A stretch of 64,000 nt of DNA from Macquaria australasica (Eukaryota; Chordata; Actinopteri; Centrarchiformes; Percichthyidae), in NCBI GenBank assembly GCA_005408345.1, contig SEMN01001008.1, forward strand, positions 62,001-126,000, read 5' to 3'. Below are positions 43,637-55,858 of the stretch, in pieces (within the stretch, counting starts at the first letter, position 1; each line of letters starts with the position of its first letter). The notes under the pieces were generated by a model, which was given only the letters and a program-made list of their open reading frames with translations, did not search any database and was not told the origin of the DNA. Made by a program: the position numbers and the translations under genes.

Positions 43637-46600
43637 TTATGCCTTGGGAAAACCAACCAGCCACAAAAGGTGTTTCTTTGTTAGAAATTGCTTATAAAAT
43701 GTATATTTCAACATACAGTACTTTTTTTTCCTGGTCCACTCCTGTATCCTTCGGCTGGATCTTGGACCACTAATGTGGTAAGTAAGTAAGTAGTAATGTA
43801 AGTAGAATGTGCATACTGGAACATTCACTTACCCTGAATAAGGTGGTGGTGGGGCATCGTGCTGCCCACTGCTGTTCAGAGCCTCATTGTAGCTGGGTAG
43901 ACCTGGGACGACGATCCCGGCCAGAGGCATCGTCTCTTGGGTTGGATGCCCATCTGCTGCCATCCTTACTGGAGCTCTGGACCAGCACACAGCACAACGT
44001 ACAGAAATGAAACTTCAGCAGGCAAGTTAAGTTACTGTAAAGCTAATCAAGTCTATAGCAAACAGGAATGGGCTTAGTAAAATTTATGGCAAATATGTTT
44101 GATTTTCTGTTTTTATAGATTGTGTTGTGTACACATGGAAATTTTCACCACTGCTGGTGCTACAACAGAGGGCTGATGTGACCAACAGAAGTAGCCATTA
44201 CTGACGAGACCAGCATTTGCTGTGCGAGCTTTGTAACACTGCTATTGTCCAGGTCACTGTTGGCAGTGGGTGTGACTCAATGTTACTGTCTGAGTTTCAT
44301 TAAAAATTTGGTTTAAATGGTTTTACTGAGAAAATAAATGATCACTGACTGATGATTGTTGTCTTTTTACTTGCAGCCAGACATTCTCTACAGAGTGAAA
44401 TGATTTGTTTGACAGGCACATTAAAGAAATTGAATATTGAATGAATGAATGAATGAATACAAAGTCTTGAATAGGATGCATAGATGATTACATTAGAATC
44501 ATAGAAAGAAGGTATAGTTTTATCAAAACTAAACAGAGATAAAAATTGGAGGAATGTTGCTGGTTGTTTAATAGAAAAACAGTGTTTTTGAAAATATGAC
44601 CATATCTTGATGATGTGATATGATTATATAAGAGGCCCAAACTTGGGCTTCCTTTATAATTTGATTGAATTATCCTCACAAGGAATAACACCCTTTGCTG
44701 GGAAACAGCGTTTTCCTCTGAAGGACTGTTGCATTGTCTTCACTGACTACCTTCTTACAGTACAAGCAGTCTAACAAACAAACCTCCCAAAGCTTTCAGG
44801 TGCCTCTGTAAGACATGTGACCTTCGCCTCTTTGAGGACCATGAATATTCATACAAGATTTCATGGCCAGCAGTGTTAAAGTGTTATGGTCTGAGCTAAA
44901 GTGCTGGATGGAAGGCCTCATGGAACAAAGTTGTCATTTTATTTTACGTCCCTAGGTTAGCAGGGCAAATAAGTTTCTCTGCAAATGTTCTACATCAGAG
45001 TGAACTTACTGGGCTGACCTCTGTCCACCCTTGTTCTTGGCTTTGTAGCAGTAGATTCCCAGCACAGTGGCAATAACAGCAGACACTAGGACAGCCAGGA
45101 TCCCTGCCACCAGCCCTGACACATCCACTCTGGGTGAATACGCTTCAAAGACAAACATCGTTAACATCAAACCTAGTTCTCATACCAGTCAGTCACTAAT
45201 CATTACAGCATCATGACTGAATATCAGTACTGAACATGACACCTGCTGCACTGTGAATACTGAACTGTTATAAACTAAAGTTTGCAGCATAAGCAAGCAT
45301 GCACACATTTTCTGTAGCAAGGAATGTATTTTGACTACACTTTCACAGAGCACTTGATTCTAAAGGACAAGGACTTGAGATATTCTAAATGATGTTGTAG
45401 CATTCAATAGCATCCCCAAATTGAACATCCCAGAATGTCCTCTGTTGACAGTCATCACATTCAGGAGGACATTTAGGGATCTGGAATTGTAGGCACTATA
45501 ACAAAATCAGGAAGTGTACCTTTAACCAATTAGATATAATAAATAAGACATTAGCAATACAGAAATGTTCATTATTATAATGTAAATTATAATATGAATT
45601 TATTTTTATGCATGTATTTTCAGTGTGAAAACACTACATTCTGCCCATAGACTACAATAATGGATACGATTCATCTTTTAAAGCATTACCTTGACTGTTG
45701 ACATATTTGGTCCAAAATAATTCCTAAAATTGGAAGCAAAAGAAAATGTAATGAAGTAGTTTCATTAAAACATGTATGGAAAAAAAGTATGTTTAGGTAC
45801 ACATTCTGAGAGTTAATTAAAAAAAAAAATGAAATGCATACTGCTGTTTTTCTCCACTCTAAGACTGGCATCTGTTCTCCCTATCTGGTACATTGAAACA
45901 AGCCATAGGATGCTACGTCCAAATGAGTGTACAGTAGAGGGACAGTCACTACCAGCAGCATTACCGTCTGAGTGTCATCCTCGAACACCTCTCTGGCCTC
46001 CTCATAGCTGCACTTCTCCTCCACGCACTCCCTCTCCAGATTGTCAGGGACCACCAGCTCAAAGTCCCAGTTGTTATAGAGCAGCGAGCGGGACAGGAAG
46101 GAGCTCGCTGACTGCTCGTCCACCAACACTGGATCTCCTGCAGGACACAGGCCATGTTCACTCATACGGTTCACACTGAGTGACAACCCCAATACAGAAG
46201 TAACAGTTTGAATAAAGACTCTAGGTGAAGGTTTGTGGGACTAGTAAGGTTGTAAAGTTGTTTCCAGAGGAAAAGAGAAAAAGAAGTGGAATAAAGGTGT
46301 TCTTCAGAACGAGCACACTACTTAAAAAAGAAAAGACAGAAAAAAACTCAGTGAGTTGATCAGTGGCTTAGAGGACTAGAATGAAATGCTAAAATAGTTT
46401 TGTAGTTCAAACAAACTTGTGAAAGGTGAACTACACTAACCTCGCCCTAAGCTTGTGGCTGCAACGGAATGCTTGAAAAACAGTGCTGATATGAGCTTAA
46501 TATACTATCATGAGTGACTGTGTCGTAAGAGGTATATAGCCTCAGAGTGGTAGAATATGCAGTGGGGAACACAATCAGCCTTTAATTAAAAATGACTTAA

Positions 46601-46894
46601 GTATTAGATACATTCATTTTATAGAAATGAACCATAAATGGAATTCAAATAAAACAGGTTGATATATTTTGAATCGTTTTTTTTTCATAAACTGATGAAA
46701 CCCATCAAATAAAACCAAAAGCGTTCAAAATGTTCAAAAAGTTCTTTGGTGAGTGCAGTGTGCCTTTGTATGAACTGACCAACTCTGAGTGAGAAGAGGT
46801 GTGGTTTACCTGGAGTGTGTCTGTAGGTGACAGAGCAGTGGGCCAGCTGCAGCAGGGACAGCATGACAATCCACACCGTTGATAAGGCTGCCAT
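43637..46894 (-). CDS. prrg2: PRRG2, transmembrane Gla protein 2
   Basis: A vitamin-K-dependent single-pass membrane protein. Exons: 46810-46894 (signal peptide MAALSTVWIVMLSLLQLAHC), 46137-45965 (propeptide and Gla domain), 45690-45723 (34-nt exon, ELFWTKYVNSQ), 45010-45142 (membrane segment), 43833-43976 (cytoplasmic tail), and a tentative last exon 43637-43769. Phases agree throughout. The Gla domain (about residues 46-94) shows NLERECVEEKCSYEEAREVF with the conserved Cys pair and the FW motif after the tiny exon; its Glu residues are the expected carboxylation sites. The membrane segment is about residues 105-129. The tail has LPSY and PPPPY (184-188), motifs for WW-domain partners. It would be 233 aa if the last exon is right; that exon (GPRSSRRIQEW...) is the weak point. 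A minus-strand AATAAA at about 43406-43411 could end it. PRRG2 rather than another PRRG paralogue is chosen from its place beside PRR12 and RRAS. Confidence 0.85.
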
Positions 46895-47478
46895 TGAAGC
46901 AAGTAACTACACGGAGAATGACAAGGAAGAGCTTCTGTGGAAATGATCCCAGAAGCCTGAGGATGTAGAGGATGAGCCTCTAACGCTCACCTGTCCAACG
47001 CTGGTGCCTCCTTACTTGGCTGCAGTTTGCTTCGTCTGTCAAAGCTTTCCAGGAGAAATTCTTGTAGATTTTCAGACACAAGGCACCAATATCACATGAC
47101 ACTAAACTTCTTTATGCTGAGTTTTGTGTTGAAACCGCCAGGCCACAAAGTGTTGTGCTGTTTTCTGAGAGAAACGACACATCACAAACCTGTTGGACAG
47201 CATACCAGCTGGAGGGAGGAACCTCCACTAAACTGTCTGTCAGCCTGCCTGCCTGTCTCACTGTCTAATCACTACACACTGGCTTTGTTTGCTTTCTTGT
47301 TTTTGTGAGTGAGTGAGAGAGTGCGCATGTGTTTATTGCACATTGCTAAAACAAAGGCAGTGTAATGAAACTGTTTCTGTTCAAACTGTTTCTCCAGGTG
47401 TTGACTCATTTTGGAGGCTGTAGTTTGTGGTAATGCATAATTATATGATGTTCAGAGGATTTATGAGAAAACTGAATG

Positions 47479-47544
47479 TATGGAAGCGGATTAGGGCCAC
47501 GTGAAAAATGTATTTGAGTTATGTGGCCCTAATCCTCTTCCATA
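47479..47544. repeat. Near-perfect hairpin, about 23-bp stem
   Basis: Left arm TATGGAAGCGGATTAGGGCC and right arm GGCCCTAATCCTCTTCCATA pair with one C/A mismatch. The stem extends to about 23 bp around an 18-20 base AT-rich loop. It may be a tiny foldback transposon or a transcribed hairpin; it is not an exon. Confidence 0.85.
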
Positions 47545-48109
47545 AGAATGAAACCTGAAGAAAAACAAACCTGAATATGTTAAAAAGACAAACAACACAT
47601 CGTGCCATCTTCCTTGTGTTGCCTATGTAACTTATGTGTATTTCAGTGTGTCTGTAAAGTAGCGTTTACTTTATTGAAAGACATTAAATAATGACATCAA
47701 ATAAGAACATCGTCTGGCTTGCGAAATATGACTGCTGATGCAAAAACCAGGCCAAGTTCACTGTCTCACAATTGTTTTAGTAATTTGATTAATTGCAAAT
47801 TAATGAATTAAATGAGCCTTAGATGAAGTACAATATCAACTAAGGCAATCTTGTCTTAGAGGGGCAATGTGTCAAAATCTAGATTTTGACTTCGTTTGGT
47901 TGATATTGTGCTCATATAGTACATTTTTCGAATGAAGTGATTACTGTTTTTCTATTTAAGCACTGATAGCTGTAGAAGTCATCACTGGGCAAAGTACGAA
48001 TTATTTCATCATTAGGTTTCTGATTTCTCATTACTTCACTTATTCTGATTCACTGTAGATATGTGTGACAATACAAATAGTACCAGTGTGCCGTCATCAT
48101 TTATATAAT

Positions 48110-48142
48110 GTATATATATATATATCTATATATATATATATG
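48110..48142. repeat. (TA)n microsatellite
   Basis: TA units interrupted once by a C, intergenic. Confidence 0.9.
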
Positions 48143-48826
48143 AATTTTAGATCACCCCTGAAGCCCTAAAAAAATCCCTCAAAACTGAGTCAAGACACAA
48201 CAGAAAGACATGTTTGGGTAAATGTTTTAATGATATATAAAGTGATTTGACTTTTATTTCAATATAAAACTGATGATGTGAATTGCAGGTTGTAAGGTAG
48301 ATATAAATATGAATGAAAAGGAAAAAAGAAGAGAAATCATACTGCCCGAAGCATTACAAACATCGGATATGAAACTGGATATGTGAAATATATTTTTTTT
48401 CTTGAGTTAATTTTTCCTTGCAAATAAAAAGCAGTGAAATAGGTGCTTGAAGATGTGAACTGGACTCATGTCTGTGGTTTTTGATTGTCTCACTACCAAT
48501 TAAAAAACACGCATCAGAACATGACACCACAGGCCCTGGATCAGGGTCCTCTGGCCTGAATGTGTGCTTCAACAAAAACCAATTGGCCCTGATCTGTGCA
48601 TGGGAAGCTGGGGAGGACTGCTGGTTGCTCATCCCTATGACTGCAATAGTGACCTCTACTGGTTGATGGGAGCTACTGCACAGTTGAGGATGGGGGTGGA
48701 TGTGTGGATCCCACATGTCTGTAGAGTTAGACTGCAGCCCAGAGTCCAAATTATGACAAAATAGTGGGCAGAAAACATCCCTGTACTCCTGTTATGAGGA
48801 AGGACACCATCAAACACAAAATAGTC

Positions 48827-49470
48827 TTAACTCAAGGTCCACTTATTAGCTTTTTCCAGAACTTTCAACCTCATATCCCTGTCTTCATTAGTGAATAATG
48901 CTTGCTCAGTTGTCATGGAGATGGCAGATGGAGACTGTCATCATGTGACCTTAGTAAGAAACTTCAGTCACGTGATAACGGGTGGTCGTATATAGTGAAC
49001 AGGGACCCCCAGAAGCCTCCCAGTGGCACAGTCAGAACATCTAACCAGTCTCCAAGTCACAAGCAGTCAGCACTTTCCACAAACCATCCAACACATTAAG
49101 ATCTCTGCTGCTACGCTCTAAAGACAGGAAGACTAGAGTGGTGTCTGACATCATCATGACATCACATGACAGCTGTGGAGAACACTACATCAGTAAGGAG
49201 CCAGACCAAAACCACTCACAGCATCCACTGCGAAGAGCTCAAGTCACTGAGCAGGAGTCAAGGAGATCATTCAAGTCTGACACCAGAGACCATCTCTCCC
49301 CATATATGACCACCTGCCATTACAAGACTGAAGTCCCTCACTTAGGTCATGTGGTGACAACTGAACCATCTCCACGACTGAGTCCCTCCATGAAGACCAT
49401 GAGATGCATCTGAAAGATGCACTTTGTTAAACTGCTGTACTCAAGGTCAAGAATGAACTTTCACCTGTTA
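48827..49470. mobile_element. TTAA-type inverted-repeat element, copy C
   Basis: Starts TTAACTCAAGGTCCACTTAT, the inverse of the right end of copy B (14317-14886). It continues with CTCAGTTGTCATGGAGATGG, also found in copy B as CTCAGTTGTCATGAAG. GGTTAGATGTTCTGAC-like sequence (in reverse) links it to copy A. The right end is eroded; a partial CTCAAGGTC lies near 49440. No transposase. Confidence 0.7.
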
Positions 49471-50379
49471 TCAGTCCTACTGTACACTACTGTGTTGTCT
49501 TTGTAAAAAAAAAATACATCTTTCTACATATAGCTCATTTTAAGACACTGATGATGTAAAAACTAAATGAATGGAGAAAAAGATACAAGTACCAGAATGC
49601 AGTCCACCTATCACCAAAACAATGAACATCCAGGGAGTATTTGTGTCAACCCATCATGTGGCCCACCAGTCACAAGTTGACTACTGCACTGCCAGGTTGA
49701 TGTTCATGTAACCTTACATTAATCCAGTTTGTAATTAGACTCTTCCTCATCCAGCTAGTGTAGGCTGTGGTTGGCCAAAGGACCAGGAGTTGCCGTACTA
49801 AGTCTGATCTGGATCATGTACAATCTGATCAGGCCCTTGAATTGACATCTGGTACATCAAGATGTTTTCAATAGTCTGTCTCATTATGGCAACACAAGTG
49901 GAACGATGGGGAGGAGGCAACAAGAGACAAACACAGGCTGCAGCTGGAAACATGACTATAGCCTGGAAGTGATGCTACGTTCCTCCCTTTCTTTCATAAA
50001 TCGGCTGTGGGTCTCTGCTGCCCCCTGCAGGATGGCCTGGAACATGACAGCACATGGATGTTGTGTCTTGTCTTTGGGCTAACACAGTCAGCTGTGTGGT
50101 GATGATATCACTGCTGACATCTGTACCTGCAGGACTCAGAGTCCTTCCTAACAGCAGTTTGGTCACTGTACACACTAACTATGTACAGTAACGTCATTCT
50201 TACTCCATGTCACTGGCACACTGGCCACAGTACTGACTTCTTGTTTCTCCACTAAGCTAACTAACTGCTGCTACTGACATCTCTCCCTTTAGATCCTCTC
50301 ATTCAAATAAAAGATTACACTGATTTAAAAGTTGCTGTTGGCAAAAGTGCAAATGAAACCATTTGGAAAGAAAATGATG
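49471..50379. other. Intergenic downstream of RRAS, nothing recognised
   Basis: No coding or repeat feature was recognised. It probably includes the RRAS 3' UTR near 50.4-50.5 kb. Confidence 0.45.
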
Positions 50380-50433
50380 CACCCCCACCCCCACCCCCAC
50401 CCCACCCCCACCCCACCTCACCTCACCCCACCC

Positions 50434-50468
<35 letters not shown>
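50380..50468. repeat. (CACCCC)n(CT)n(CA)n compound satellite
   Basis: A C-rich CACCC tract, then (CT)n, then (CA)n, just past the RRAS stop codon. On the minus strand it reads as a G-rich tract in the probable 3' UTR. Confidence 0.95.
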
Positions 50469-50523
50469 TCATTTTTGGACAAGCTGTAGAGGGATAAGGC
50501 TTTGGTGTCCATAGTACCAGTAC

Positions 50524-53500
50524 TTAGAGGAGGACACAGGGGCAGCCACCACTCTTCTGTTTCCCTGTGTGATGAGCTGGAGGAGGAGGACACTCCATCT
50601 CCTGAAACTTTCTGTGGATGAAGAAGAGTAGAAAGAGTAAGAGAGGAATGAATCATCATTCTAAAGTTTTGTCCCTGTCACAGGGGGTGCAGTATCACCT
50701 TGTACACATTACACAGTGTTACTGGATTCACTGCACATTGAAAGGTCTGTAGGGAAAACAGATTCTACTTTTATCCCCACTTAGGGAAGAAGAGGACATT
50801 CAGAGGAAGCTGGAATCTTACGTTAGAAACCAAAAGGGGGACCAGAAAATGTCTCAGCCAAAACAGTACAGGAAAAATGGAAATAGATTCTAGAACAATA
50901 AAGGATCACAACGTGTGCAGTGGATCAAAATGGACTATTAAGCGGTTCGACACCTTGGATGCTGTTTTAGACCACCGACTGGCTTGTGCTGGCCCCAGCG
51001 GGACCTGAATTTAAACTAAACTTGTGGTAAACTAAAAATAAGGAAAATAAACAACACTGTACCTGATAATTTGCACCAGCTCCAAGAAGGCCTCATCCAC
51101 GTTGTAGCGATTCTTGGCCGAAGACTCCATGTAGTGGATCCTGTTCTCTCTGGCGAACGTCTGAGCCTCCTCTCTGGAGACCTGCAGACAAAGCAAACCA
51201 TGTCAGGCCCAGCCTCCAGTAAGATCCTCCTTTTCATCCTGAACAGCTGTGCTCTCGTTACATTCACTTCAATGAGTGGTCCACCTGTCCATTATTGTAC
51301 TGTGAGGAGTGGTAAAAGCTTTAATTACAAATGGTCCATACAAAAAGAAAAATAGCTAAATTAAACAAAAGTAAAAGGTTAGTGTTTGCTTCCGTGGTTT
51401 TTACAGTTTCATTTACACATAGATAGATTGGTGTAGGAAACAGATTTTCATTTTGCCGTTAACTAATAAGCTGCATTTGACATTTATTTACATCATTTTA
51501 TTTTAGTGTGATTTGTTGCTGTGCTGCAGTTTTCCAGCCCCTCCAGGTCACAGCAGTGTTTGACCTTTGCCTCGTCCAGCTAATCATATTAGTGTAACAA
51601 CTGAGGTCAGTTTGAACCCATAAACCCACAGTATCAGAAATTCCTGTTCCTCTGGAGTATATAGTGTATGTCTGCACACCACTATATTCCAGGAAGCAGC
51701 AACAATGGGAAATTTAATGGGACAGCATAAAGATGCATGGGGGTGTTACTTACCACTCTTTGCTGTTCCAGGTCAGCCTTGTTTGCAACCAGCACCATGG
51801 GGAAGTCGTCTCGGTCCTTCACTCTCAGGATCTGGGTGTGGAATTTCTGGACCTCGTGGTAGCTGTTGGGAGGACAGAGGGAAAGAATTAGCAGTCACAG
51901 TATCAACAAGCATACATCCACATGGATTCTGATTTACAGGAAAGAACGTACTATGTACAGGAACATACTATGTGTGTATATATATATAGTATCACCACAC
52001 ACTTCCTCTTTAGCAGGAAGACAGACAGCCACTTTGAGTGACAGCATAACACGGTTACACTGGCAAACTATTCAGCGCCCTGTGTCCATCTCTGAGGCAC
52101 TTATCAAGCCAGAAGTACTCATCTGTAGGTGAAAGTTACACACACACACTTTCCATTACCTGCCCCGGTCGTTGAGTGCAAACACCAGTAAGAAGCCTTC
52201 TCCTGAGCGCATGTACTGCTCCCTCATCGCCCCAAACTCCTCCTGACCTGCTGTATCCAAGACTGACACACACACGCACGCATGCACACACACACACACA
52301 CACAAACACACACAAACTGTATTCAGATAATTCACTAATTCAAATGCCTGAATGCTACGTGGCCTGCCGTGACCAAGCTTTATGAAGTGTTTAGGCACAG
52401 AATATGGTCCAGGTAACTGACTTCAAAAATATTTAGGCATGAAAGATAGCTACGTTTAGGTATAAGCTTAGGAATAGTTGTGTTTAGAGCTGGATATTAG
52501 TCTTGGTTCATGGTTGGTAATGGTTGTGCTGAACTATCGACAGGGTTCGAAGATGAAGGTTGCCTGATGGCCAAAAATCAGAACAACAAAAATCCACACA
52601 GGACTAGCTGTCCATGGTGCTGACGAGGATGATGAATATTCTGCATTTGTAAGTAACTTGGCATATTTAGCCAATATCTAATCCATGTTAAGATGCTACA
52701 TGTCTTCTGTGAGTGGGTAGGGGAATCCCCAGTTGGTACCTCTCATGTTGTATCATTACATTCAAGTCACAGAGCTACGCCATCAGTTGTTTCTGAAAGA
52801 TTCATCCCTGAAGACCTAGTTTAACAGCTCCATAGGTATTTCCAGAAATGGGATAACTGCACAATAAAAACAATTTATAACGTGCTTAACAAGCTGCAAC
52901 TCTATTTACTCACCCAAACACGACACTTCATTGTTTGTGAAAATAGGAAATAATGGAAAGAAACACTGATATGGACAAAAATACTAATAACAAAACATAT
53001 AGAGATGAGATATGTCATTTCGAGATACCATCTTTGTTTGGATTTGGAATCACAATTTGGGAACGCATTTCTAATTCTTTTATTTTTATCTAGATAGAAG
53101 AGTCTTTGAGGGTTTTGGAAATACATTTAAATAGCAAGGACCTGATGCTTAGCTGTGTGACTCAAATGTAATGCTACATGAGAGGCACAAACTGGGCTGA
53201 GGAAATCCACGTTCCTGTTGAGGACTCGTGTAGTCACTGAGCCAGTGACTACACGGAGCATTTGAGTTTAATAATGTGTTGGTCCCACCCTTTACACCAC
53301 CCACAGGGACATGTGTTGCTGCAACATCTGTGATCACACCACTACAGTATGACAAATAACAAGTGCTCCCAATATCAAAATCAAATCTAAGTGCTTTTAG
53401 AGATAATGACTTCCTACTTCCTCTGTTCACCTGAGAAAAACTGTATCATTTGGTTTATAGTGATGTTTGTGAAGGAAATAGAGGAGATTCTAAACCTGGA

Positions 53501-55309
53501 GCCAGATCTACAGTGCTAGAAACAGATCAAGAGCAGCCATACAAAGTGTTACAAACAGCAGCTCTCCAGAGTTCACCTGTATACACCTGATGATTCACAT
53601 ATTACTGTGTGGTGAAATGGCAGTGTGACCCAACACTCTACAGCCTGGCTCCGTGCAGCAACACTGGCCAAGTACAAGTCCTAACAAGGGAATGAAACAT
53701 CCAGAGAGCAAACACACTGCCCGTGTCCTATCACATCGCAGTGCAACACACCCTCTGCTTTCAAACACACACCCTGGGCCTGCAATCACTCTGACACACA
53801 GTGCAAAGTATGAATGCATGTCCAGTGTGAGGGAGCCTTACTGTCCAGCCGGGTCTCCTTTCCATCCACAGTACAGATCTTGGTGTAGGAGTCTTCGATG
53901 GTGGGGTCGTAGTCTGACACAAAGTAGGACTGTGGGACACACTCAATGTTAATAAGGAGTTTATAGTTTTAGACTTTATCTCTTAAATACAGTTAAATAA
54001 TAACAAATATCTGACAGGTGCCATTCGTTACTAATGGTTCTATAAGACCCAGCCAGAAAAAGATGCTATACATCCAATCAGGAGTGAATACTCCAGTAAG
54101 ATAGTTCTGTGTTCCTGTAACCAGTGGGAGAACATAACCCATTTCACGTTTGTAAAACTGTAGTTTCCAAAACAGAGTTGTAGCTCAGATGGTTTTTGGC
54201 TTTGTTAGCTAAATCACTATGTTAATGTTAACTTATGTTAACTTGTGTTAACTTGCATTTGACACAAACATTAGCTAACAGTGGCTTTGTGAAGCAATGG
54301 CTGCCTGGAGGGTAGAAAAACCACACTCAAAAAAAAAATGTGGCCAGCAGCAACATAACGTATATGAGATCTGTAATTCGATGACCAAACCCTACAAGAA
54401 AATACTCAAAGGGTCATTTAACTGACCCATCCTGGTTAGTTGGTTAGCTAGGCACACCTGACCAAGTGCATTGCTGAGGAAATATATAAATTATAAACAT
54501 AAATCCCATAAAACTCATATTACTGCTAACATTTGCTACGCCATACAATAGTGTTATTGCATTTTGAATGGGTTTGATTGCCTTTATAGCTCTGATTCTT
54601 TGACTTGTCTTGCTTGTAGCTGGGACAAAGATCAGTGTCCTGTTCTTTCATGTAGTTTGTGTTGAGGCAATGTAGCCAGCTAATCATAGCGAGACCTGGA
54701 GGAAAACTGTTTGATCAATGCTTTACAGCCCAGGTCAAAGCGTTCAGAGGTACAGTTCGGTAATCATCACAGTCAACATCATGTCTGCTTGTTAAGTTAC
54801 AATAAATAAAAGCAGACATGGTTTTGACTGTGGTGGACTAGCCTACCTATTGCAAGCACATTTCAAGTTGATTTTCATAACGTACAGGATGGAAATGGAA
54901 ACCAATGTTGCAGGGAAGGAAAGAGACATTTAAACATCTAACACACTAATATGTGGTGGAGATTTAAGGTAGGGCTATACATGATTGCTGCAGTCTTTAT
55001 AAAGGGTTTATACGTTGTAACGAATGGCTTTATAAATGACTTACCAATGCTTTATAGGTCAGTAACAGCCTAAGCCATGACTGTTTGACCACTTACCTTC
55101 AGGAAAAGAGCTGCAGAGAATCTTGACCAAAATGTATTTATTAATCGATCTTATTGTTACTTACTTGTTGCTCTAATTTACAATAAGACCTAATAACTTT
55201 GGCCTACAGATTGTGTCAGTACCTGGATGAACTGGATGGTCAGGGCGCTCTTCCCCACTCCTCCTCCTCCCACCACCACCAGTTTGAATCTTTCCTCTTC
55301 TCCACTCAT
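50524..55309 (-). CDS. rras: RRAS, R-Ras small GTPase, complete
   Basis: A membrane-anchored GTP switch controlling integrin-mediated adhesion and vascular growth. Six exons with matching phase: 55223-55309, 53842-53929, 52160-52262, 51754-51862, 51063-51181, 50524-50611; 594 nt, 197 aa. P-loop GGGGVGKS (14-21), switch I YDPTIEDSY, DTAGQEEF (61-68), NKAD (120-123), SAK (150-152), PPPP (177-180) and CaaX CVLL at the very end, which predicts geranylgeranylation; Cys192 could be acylated. The start at 55309 is the first ATG after an in-frame TGA at 55361-55363. The protein therefore lacks the 26-residue N-terminal extension of human R-Ras (218 aa). Q65 and the glycines of the P-loop are wild type. 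MRAS or RRAS2 are less likely given the C-terminus (GGCPCVLL) and neighbouring genes. Confidence 0.96.
52268..52316. repeat. (CA)n microsatellite
   Basis: An interrupted CA run a few bases upstream of RRAS exon 3, in the polypyrimidine position of its acceptor (minus strand reads TG-rich). Length variation here could affect that splice site. Confidence 0.9.
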
Positions 55310-55700
55310 ACTGGTTTTGAACTGGAATTTGTCCGGATCGAAAACCTTCCAGGGCCCGAGTCAGAGTCCCGCCGTTCACCAGCAGCTAAAGCCAAACCAA
55401 ACCGACCAAACTCGGCAGTGAAGTAGTCGAGTAGTAAATCCGGCCGTTAACGTGTATGTTAACAGAAGGCAGCAACAACACGGAGGGTTTTATCGGTGCA
55501 GCTTCAAACTCCAACTTCTTTACATGAAGCTCATTTTCTACACACAGCCACAGTGCCACACCTGAACCAGAGTCCCGCCGGAGTCCCGCCGTCCATCCGC
55601 CAAAACAACTACTAATACAAGAGCTCCGTGTGTGTTACTGCGTTAGTTTGCGGGTTGTTGTGGGCTTGCTCGCTTATTTTCTCTTCTTTCTGCTCTTTTC
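55310..55700 (-). promoter_or_regulatory. Putative RRAS 5' UTR and promoter
   Basis: CpG-containing, GC-richer sequence directly upstream of the RRAS start codon. Assigned from position; no core motif was identified. Confidence 0.4.
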
Positions 55701-55814
55701 TCTCCTCGGCCTTCAGGCAGCTTCTGAGGGCGGAACTGCTTCCTCTTTTCTCTTTCCTCTAGAAACTAACTGAAGCAGCTCCAACACACTAATATTCATA
55801 CACAGCAGCACTGA

Positions 55815-55858
<44 letters not shown>

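Larger units (their letters stand above)
46895..48826. other. Intergenic RRAS-PRRG2, left half
   Basis: Holds the probable PRRG2 5' UTR just above 46894, a long-stem hairpin at 47479-47544 and a (TA)n run at about 48110-48142. No other gene is supported. Confidence 0.5.

Noticed and set aside
48827..49470. Possible CRISPR-like or regular short-repeat array from recurring phrases
   Set aside because: The recurrence is between diverged transposon copies, not regularly spaced repeats, and the genome is eukaryotic.
53149..53430. 93-codon minus-strand frame in an RRAS intron
   Set aside because: No family resemblance, no splice support and ordinary intron composition.
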